From: Toxorhynchites rutilus septentrionalis
Lineage: Eukaryota; Arthropoda; Insecta; Diptera; Culicidae
Assembly (NCBI RefSeq): GCF_029784135.1
Contig: NC_073745.1
Coordinates: 246,121,993-246,185,992 of the forward strand
DNA: 64,000 nt
Direction: 5' to 3'
Made by a program: the position numbers and the translations under genes. A model generated the notes under the pieces. The model had not been told where the DNA came from, ran no database searches, and saw only the letters and a program-made list of their open reading frames with translations. Below, one piece after another: positions 56,770-64,000 of the stretch (the stretch's first letter is position 1; the number at the start of each line of letters is the position of its first letter).

Positions 56770-56810
56770 GGATCCGAAGATTGCAGGTTCGTGTCCTGTC
56801 ATGGTCGCCA
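56770..56810 (+). other. 3' half of tRNA-Arg with CCA, retro-copied
   Basis: The sequence from GGATCCGAAGATTGCAGG through GTCCTGTCATGGTCG to CCA matches the 3' half of insect tRNA-Arg(UCG) as I remember it: anticodon-loop end, anticodon-stem 3' strand, variable loop, T-arm and acceptor 3' strand. No 5' half precedes it, so it is not a functional tRNA gene. CCA is not encoded in insect tRNA genes, so the copy came from a mature tRNA. The T-loop reads TTCGTGT with T where A58 is expected (56792). Read on the minus strand it begins with an LTR-type primer site (TGGCGACC) but extends far beyond 18 nt. Confidence 0.65.
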
Positions 56811-57457
56811 TATGGGAAGAAAGGCTATTATTCACTGCAACACAATACTTAGAGTCGCGTTCATTTTATCACTTTATCGCAATCAAACCAATTTTATCTC
56901 GGAGTGCGGATTTCGGATAACAAATAGGTCCAAATCTCAACTTAAAACTAAACTCCTTTATTATTCATCGAATACTGTCTTAAGTACTAACTTACAAACT
57001 CTACACAACTTATTTGTAAATAGGACACGGGGCGTGGCTGCGTATGTTGCGAAAGTGGAACGCAACACAAACAAACAAAACAAAGCGTGAGAATTAAGGT
57101 CAGTTTATTAAAATGCGGGAATGTAAAACAAAACACATGTTTTGCTTTGAATTACGCTGTGCGTGGAAAACATTGTATGTAGAGAATTGGAACAGGTGTT
57201 AGTTTGAATTTATGAGGCGTGAAGTTGAAGATTGTTGTCTCCCTATTACACGGTGAAGTATGGAAAAAGTTTTCCAAGTTTGAAAGTGTCGTAATAATTA
57301 TGGACTTCCCCTTAGGTACCACATCCAGTGGTACCAGTTGTTTGTTTATTTATTGTGCTTAAATATGATAATTTCAGCTGTACAGTTTCTATAAGAGTAC
57401 TTCAAAATTCATAAGGATTATCAATGAAAAATTCAAAACAATCGGCTGATTTACATG
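56811..57457. other. Unassigned spacer
   Basis: No gene recognised. The 156-codon frame 56620-57090 crosses the tRNA half and has no domain. Confidence 0.4.
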
Positions 57458-57823
57458 TCAATAATTGGCATCTTTGCCATTTCGGCTAATAACCTGGAAA
57501 ATTCCTGTTAGGATAATATTTACCAAATGCTGTTGAACGAATTTCTCTATATTTTTCCATGTTTCCGGAATTGCGACTTTCAGCTCTTCAATCGGGGTGT
57601 ACCGTTTTCCCTCAGTGTAGATTCTGCCTACAAGGATCCCACTAATTTTTTTACGTGGAGCTCTTTCCTTCCTACCGTATTCTTGAGCATTCGTTAAATA
57701 ATTGAGCACTACTTGATGAGATCGTCCAATCCGACGAGAAATTTCTCTAATACCAACATTTTCTTAGTGAAATGCATCGATTTGTCTTTCTTTTCTCTCC
57801 GTGAGCACTTTTCCCTTCGGCAT
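57458..57823 (-). pseudogene. Tc1-like transposase, core deleted
   Basis: From ATG 57823-57821 the minus strand reads MPKGKVLTERKERQIDAF, a stop TAA, then IREISRRIGRSHQVVLNYL, the first helix-turn-helix of a Tc1 transposase. The text after RKERAPRKKISG jumps directly to a C-terminal Tc1-type segment (YTPIEELKVAIPETWKNI and GIFQVISRNG) ending at the stop 57460-57458. The whole catalytic DDE core is missing, probably by an internal deletion. It could at most encode a DNA-binding fragment. Confidence 0.65.
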
Positions 57824-58813
57824 TTTCCAGATTTATTGATCAAAACAACTAAAACAAGGCAAAATGTAACTGGTCTTATAGAAACTTGACACTTGAAAAA
57901 TACAAACCTTTGGTTTACGCTCAGCACTTGCAAGTTGGACAGAGTGTACACAGAAATGATACAAGTAAAATTTGTTAAAATTTACAACTGAGGGTCGTTC
58001 AAAAATTACGTAGCGCATTTTTTTTACTATTTTCTCTACATAACATGTAACAAATGGTCATTTGCATAAAAATGTCTAGACTAGCTGGATTTATTACTAA
58101 ACAAGTTTCCACAAAGCATCCCCTCCTCTATTTTTGGGTGCGTTACGTAATATTTGAATGTTTGAATGATCCCATAAACCTCATTAGTGGCCGTTTCGAG
58201 TGGCTCTACTCTGACATGAAAGCGTCTAAAATAGTATTCTTGATGATATTGTTTCATATATTAATTCCTAATATGTGGTGTCCATTTTGTGAGTATTAGA
58301 CTATTCCCCCACATCTTACGTGTACCAAAACCCTTTTCTTCCAAATGTATATATCTCATTCTTTCAATTTAGTGTTTCATAAATCAGTTGTAGATAGTTC
58401 AAAAGCAAAGCCACACATTAAACTCATGATAGTTCCGCATTTCAACTTACCCCGCTCTATGAGACAACGCTAAACAATGCATATGGAAAGTAAACATTTT
58501 AAAAGTTAATATTTTTCGAAACATCCATTGTGAATCCCTATTTTTCATCGAAAGTCACTTGTTCTACCTTGTGAATGCTGCAAACTGATTCATCATTAAC
58601 ATTGCTAATCATCGAAGCCATAAATAAACTTTTAATTGGTGTTGATAGTTGACAGATGTCAATAACTTTTTCAAATAACATTATATTTAATCGAAATACG
58701 ATAAATCATAAGAAAGTGATTCAATCCCAATTAGTCTCATAAAGCTCATCTCTCACCTCGAATTGCGATCACTATAGTTTTTAATTTTTTCTTTAGATTT
58801 AATTTATTTTTTT
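57824..58813. other. Intergenic, no recognised gene
   Basis: 57917-57960 (GCACTTGCAAGTTGGACAGA) may be the right end region of the Tc1 relic. The rest is AT-rich and unassigned. Confidence 0.4.
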
Positions 58814-59095
58814 AGAAACGTTTCGTGCCCCCTAAAATCTTCACATGCCGAATTCGGCTCCATTTGCTTGATTAGTTTTCGAGTTATGCAGAAATTTGTT
58901 TTTCATTTATATGGCAGCTCCCCCTTAGAGAGGAGGGTGGAGTATTTAACCACCATAGAATCATTCATTTACTGCACCCTAAAACCTCCAGATGCCAAAT
59001 TTGGTTTCGTTTGCTTGACTAATTCTCGAGTAATGTAGAAATGTGTGTTTCATTTGTATGACATTTGTATGGAAAACTGCATCATAAAATAGAGG
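58814..59095 (+). repeat. Two units of the 143-bp repeat family
   Basis: CACATGCCGAATTCGGCTCC, ATGGCAGCTCCCCCTTAGAG and CACCATAGAATCATTC match the array at 9400-10014, about two units, without the CTGACCCGG start. A fragment of the same family. Confidence 0.8.
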
Positions 59096-62000
59096 CCGAA
59101 GTTTCTATGAAGTGACGATTTTGTAACATCTGAGATCATGAACCGCAAGATTTACTCAACTATTCGCGCAATTTCCAAACTTTTAGAAATGTTGAAATGT
59201 TCAATCCAAGATGGGATTATAAAAACGAATAAAAACAATTGGAACGATATGCAATCGATTGATGTTTTATCATCAAAAAGGTATACATAAAACTGTTTGC
59301 ATCTGATATAATAAAACACTCTAAAAGCATGGCATTCGGAAAAGGTGAATCGTTATCGATCCTCATTTAAAAGCTAATAAATGTGATCCTCAATGATCCA
59401 AAACATAAAAGGGCTTTACCGAATCCAAATATTTTGATTAATGATGCTTGATTTGATCAATCACAGTCGGAAGCTGAAAGCTTCCAAAGGAACCGGTGAT
59501 AAAATGGTAATTAGACAAGATAAACGACATAGCTAGTAGATCTCCAAACGGGAAACTTTATGGAATTCACGCCACACAGATCAACGGTTCATTGCGTCAG
59601 TGCGTTGATGATGGCGAAGAAAAAAAATATGCTACACCTTTCGCCGCTCGACGTCCACTCGTTTCTGTCCATCACAGGGCAAAATTCCCATGTCTCGATC
59701 GCCGTACCATGCTCGGTAGAATGGATTAATTTAAAATCGATTAGACGTTGTCCCACGTCACACTATCGCGGGTCCTTGTGGCTCATGCTCACGCCGTTCC
59801 GGCTGGCCACCCATCAAGCGATCGATGGTTCAGATTTCGATTTTTTTTACTAACCCTCCCCGTCGGCTTATGATATATTATTTGCGGAAATAACTTGTCC
59901 CAAGAGCGAAGACGTTATCATTATGGGTCTTCACAAAGCCCCCCTCGGAACAATATTGCATTGTTTCAAGGAGAGGATCTCCGTTGGCCTCCACCAGAGC
60001 AGCACCAGACGCGGAGGAAAATAAGCCATAATTTTGTATCATCTTTCGCGAATGGGATACCTGTACCATACCGTCCGTATGGTCTCTCGTTGAGAGATGT
60101 GTTATTTATTTTTCTTGATACTTTCTTGTGCCCGGTTCGAATTGGTCGCGTGGGCGTTCGTATCCGGCTAAATGGATGAAGGCTATATACCAAAGGCTCG
60201 TTGCTGCAGTACTTCCACATGACAGAACAGAGAAACGGTCATCAAGCAAATTGTACCCCGAGCGCTAAAGCATGCCAGATAAGGGTGTGATTGGTTCTCA
60301 GAACAGTTGTGAGAGTTGAAAAGATTCTGTAAATATAATAATAAAATGATATGTTTTACTGAATGATTACGAACGTAATTACTTGATAATAATCTGATAA
60401 CAGGAAACAACGAATAGATAATGACTAATCCGAACTCGCGTGACTGTCGAAGCTACTTTCCGGCAGTAGCGGAATAAAATTACACATTTTTCGCATATAC
60501 CGACAATTAATCATTTATTAAACTGCCATAACTCGTGAACCCGTTGTTATTTGTCAAAAGGTAAACACTAGCTCTACAAATTATAGTGTGCGAAACACTA
60601 CCGTGACGACAAAGTTTACAATGGATCATTGGCATCGGGCTCGTTTCAATTTCTATCTATTTTTCCCACTAAACGAGTTTATTTTCTCTCTCCTCCATTA
60701 ACTACACCTCTTCCGCGGTAGATCTACCCAGGGTCCACACGACGAAATTCTTATCGCTACGGTTCCAAACGAGATACGATCCGAGATACGAACGGACTCC
60801 CATAAGACACGATGTAAATTGCGCGGTAGCAAAAGTAATCGAAGTTGTTGCCTCGTGACCTCCCCCTCCACTCTGGTATTCCACCAATCAAACCCTGCTG
60901 ACTCCGGCGGTAATGGCGTTTACATGCTGGAAGCCGAGGCACCAACACCCGAGCAGATCAATTACCAAAGCGTATTCAATCCAGAGCCATTGCCATCGAT
61001 AGCCGCCGGTGTCACACGGCAACAAAATATTTATATCCGTGGACTTGATACTGAGTCCGCACTGACCGCCCATAGAAAACAGATAATTCATAATTATTAA
61101 TTGTAATAGAGCAAACTGCGAGCCAATAATTCACGCTGGTACTGCGAGCATAGCAGAGCCTGTGGTTTCGCTATCTGAAATATGTCTGAATTCAATGGCA
61201 GTTCTAAAGCAGGAACTGAATGCTGGGGCTGCTTGTTGTGGCGCCCTTTTTGCCACAGTTCATCATCCGACAAATCACATCAGACAACACGGTGAAGGAT
61301 AGCTGAGGGTTTGTGAGGGTTTCGCTACAGAAATAGTACTTTAAATGTAGGGGCTCGATACTCAATGTCGAATGTCGGAATACCGCTCAGCATCATGACT
61401 CACGGATTGCCACGGCAGAGAATGATGTCGCTATTCTGTTTCCTTTTCTGTGAGGTTCTTGTCGAAATTACAAATTAAAATTAGTCCTTGAGCGACGACA
61501 GCACGCACGCATTTTAAACGAGTAGTGTTTTGCTCAAATATCAATACTTTGGATGATCGTTTTTTAGCCAGGAACCTCATATCGGCGAAGGCTACCCATT
61601 ATTAGTTTAGTCAGCAGGATTAGTTTTTTTTTGTAGCTGTGTTAAGCTGTGGTAATTACATTTTTTCCTAGTTGGTCTTTCAGATGTCGATTGGACTGTA
61701 CGATTTCAAAAATCGAATATTTTTCAATCTTTCTTAGATTGAACAATCTGAACGAGGCCAACGTTTACAAACTGCAATTTTCTAATATATGGTCCTAAAA
61801 GGAAATTTTTTATATTTCAAATTTTACATGCAAACTGTCTTCGAATGACTTTCAGAGCTTACTAATACAAACATTTTTCGATGCAGAACTTGTCAATATC
61901 TCAACTTTACTCAATGTTATACATATTTCTTCCCAAAAAACACGCTCTTTTCATTTGTTTGTCATTCTTTCTGAGGCAAACCTAAAATATGTTTGTTGAC

Positions 62001-62353
62001 GGAATTTGAAAGATTTCGATTTCGCTCTATATAATATGTAATTTTCAAAACTATGTTATTTTTTGTATTTGAGTAAATTAAAATTGAAATCATGAGTTTT
62101 TAGATGAAAACCCATCAATAATTTTGAGCAGGATTAAGATATACACATGTTCTGCATCGCAAAATGTTGGTATTGATAGGCTCTAAAAGTCGTACGAAGA
62201 CCATTATGATGTAGAATTTTAAATATATAAGTTAGAGTAAAAAAACCCGATTTTTCATAGTTACCCTAATGCAACTTTGATAGAAAGCGCAAAAAACAAC
62301 TTTGTGGGAGATATTTATAGTTTAGACAAAAACTATGTGCCAAAACAATCCGC
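59096..62353. other. Intergenic, no recognised gene
   Basis: 3.2 kb; 59.55-61.4 kb is less AT-rich and has few repeat signatures. Overlapping frames on both strands (59560-61100) lack domains. No RNA gene recognised. Confidence 0.4.
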
Positions 62354-64000
62354 TTTCGCAATGCGTTTGAAAACCTCGGCCTTAGTGGCGTTAACCAGCA
62401 ACCAACTCATTTTTATCCTGGTGGATGTTCGTTAATTGATTTGCTGATTACTATTTAATAACTGTGATCTTATTCTCAATTTCAATCAAGTTTCTGCACC
62501 TGGATTTTCGAAGCAGGATGTACTTTTTTCATCAATAAACATTTCTCGTGAAACTTTAATTGAACCTTCATTTTTCCGTGATTATGGACGTATTAATTTC
62601 GGTTCCTTGCAAAATGCCATGAACTCATTGGATTGGAGCTCTCTATACAGCATGAACGATTCAGATCTAGCAACTGACTTCTTAAATTCACGTCTATTAG
62701 ACCTTTCTGATAGGTTCGTCCCTGTACGTGTTTTAAGACAAAGACGTACGACTTTTCAGATGAATGATGAAATACTTAATACAATGATTTCCAGGAATAT
62801 AGCATTCAGACAATGGTTAACTACTAGAAATGCTTCTGACCACTCACACTATAAAAGACTTCGCAATCGTGTTACCCATCTGATCAATCAAGCCAAGTCG
62901 GATTATCTATCTTCGGTATTTAGGACTACTGATTCTAACAAAGTACTTTGGAAAAAAATTGAAAGAGATGAATGTTTCCTACTCTGCCATCAATAGTGAA
63001 CAACTCTCCAGCACGTGTGAGGAGATCAATGAACATTTTAGTGAAAATTTCACGCGTGATGATTAACCTTTGCCGATTCTTCCGATGAATGACAATGAGT
63101 TAAAATTCAACATGTGTGATGAGTTAGATGTGTCTTCTGCAATTTTTTCCATATCTTCTAATGCTGTTGGGCTAGATGGGTTACCTTTGAAGTTTGTAAA
63201 GCTAATCTTGCCATATGTCATTTCTCCTATTACTTACGTCTTCAACCTGATTATTTCAACTTCGAAATACCCTCGTATATGGAAATCTTCGAAAGTTATA
63301 CCAATTCGTAAACACCCCAGAGGTTACGATTTGAATAACCTTCGTGCGATAAGTATTCTTTGCTCCCTATCGAAAGCATTTGAGAAAACTGTTAAAATCC
63401 AAATTCAATCATTCATTAATCGCTTTGATTTGATCAGTCCCTACCAATCGGGTTTACGTTCAAATCATAGCACTACTACAGCACTTCTAAAAGTTCATGA
63501 TGCCATTCATCGAACCATTGAAAAGAAAGGAACAGCATTCCTGATACTCATTGATTTTTCCAGAGCATTCGACAGGGTTTCTCACGTAAAACTTCTAAAA
63601 AATTGTCCAGTCAATTTGGATTCTCTAGTGCTGCCGTGTCTCTCATTGAATCATACCTGTCTCGAAGGACTCATGTCGTAGAAAGTGACGGTAAGCTTTC
63701 AAGTCAAACTAACATACTATCAGGTGTTCCCCAAGGATCGGTCCTTGGACCATTATAATTTTCATTGTTCATTAATGACTTACCGGCCGTGCTAAGAGTG
63801 TGCATGATACACATGTTTGCTGATGACGTACATCTATACTTCAACGCTCTCAATTTATCTGTAGTTGAGATGTCTCAACTTATCAATGCTGACCTAAAAC
63901 AAGTTTTCATTTGGTCGAAGTGTAATCTTCTCCCCATCAACACGTCTAAAACTAAAGTAATGTTTATAACTCGACAGCAGAGGCCTTCAAGTTTGCCAAA
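62354..64000 (+). pseudogene. 5'-truncated LINE: endonuclease end and reverse transcriptase
   Basis: Starts inside the endonuclease domain (NQQPTHFYPGGCSLIDLLIT, then a frame change and PGFSKQDVLF). It continues through the linker (frame 62607-62996) and into the reverse transcriptase (63070-63681: NAVGLDGLPLKFVK, YDLNNLRAISILCSLSKAFE, PYQSGLRSNHSTTTALLKVH, LIDFSRAFDRVSH). Another frame then gives LSGVPQGSVLGPL, a TAG, FSLFINDLP and MFADDVHLYF. At least four lesions (stops or frameshifts near 62446, 62965, 63063, 63590 and TAG near 63756) make it inactive. It runs off the window. The clade (Jockey/CR1-like) is uncertain. Confidence 0.85.

Overview
The window is AT-rich, gene-poor insect DNA and almost certainly comes from a culicine (Aedes-type) mosquito. 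The evidence is the repeat content: a DD37E Tc1/mariner transposon, two BEL/Pao LTR retrotransposons, tRNA-derived SINEs of kinds I associate with mosquitoes, a LOA/I-like LINE tail, and many hAT-, pogo- and mariner-type relics. The species call is an inference from family recognition; no database was searched. No host gene is convincingly present. The best host candidate is a possible short first coding exon near 20.36 kb (good insect Kozak context followed by a GTGAG donor).

Layout: 0-8.3 kb holds a pogo-type MITE, a SINE piece, a 1.8-kb hAT foldback MITE (8-bp TSD) with a LINE 3' end nested inside it, a truncated DD37E element and another MITE. 9.0-11.2 kb holds an interspersed repeat with a 143-bp tandem array, a foldback and a hAT MITE. 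14.6-19 kb holds hAT and mariner transposase relics, a TIR element and a second pogo-type MITE.

23.77-27.50 kb is the most interesting object: a 3.7-kb DNA transposon with ~325-bp terminal inverted repeats and a 5-bp target duplication. It encodes on the minus strand a three-exon (two introns) protein. The protein's N-terminus carries zinc motifs in the same order and context as the RAG1 N-terminal region, and its C-terminus looks like a RAG1/Transib/Chapaev-type DDE transposase. It now has one nonsense codon and one frameshift, and a SINE sits in its right TIR. A complex foldback (27.7-28.7 kb) follows.

29.9-35.2 kb is a young, internally deleted BEL/Pao element (710-bp LTRs, intact Gag-protease ORF, no RT or integrase). 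36-37.7 kb carries three SINE copies. 41.1-49.5 kb is a DD37E transposon split by a full-length BEL/Pao element with identical-looking 474-bp LTRs and an uninterrupted 1745-codon Gag-Pol ORF. The two BEL elements share a tRNA-Tyr-type primer site, a hairpin plus purine tract before the 3' LTR, and a reiterated leader motif that resembles the gag start. 49.5-62.3 kb is mostly unassigned AT-rich DNA with scattered repeats, a tRNA-Arg 3' half ending in CCA, and an internally deleted Tc1 transposase. The window ends inside a decayed, 5'-truncated LINE (62.35-64 kb).

Functionally this is a layered transposon graveyard with one apparently intact retrotransposon (BEL 2). The nesting gives relative ages: SINE after the RAG1-like transposon, LINE after the hAT MITE, BEL 2 after the DD37E element.
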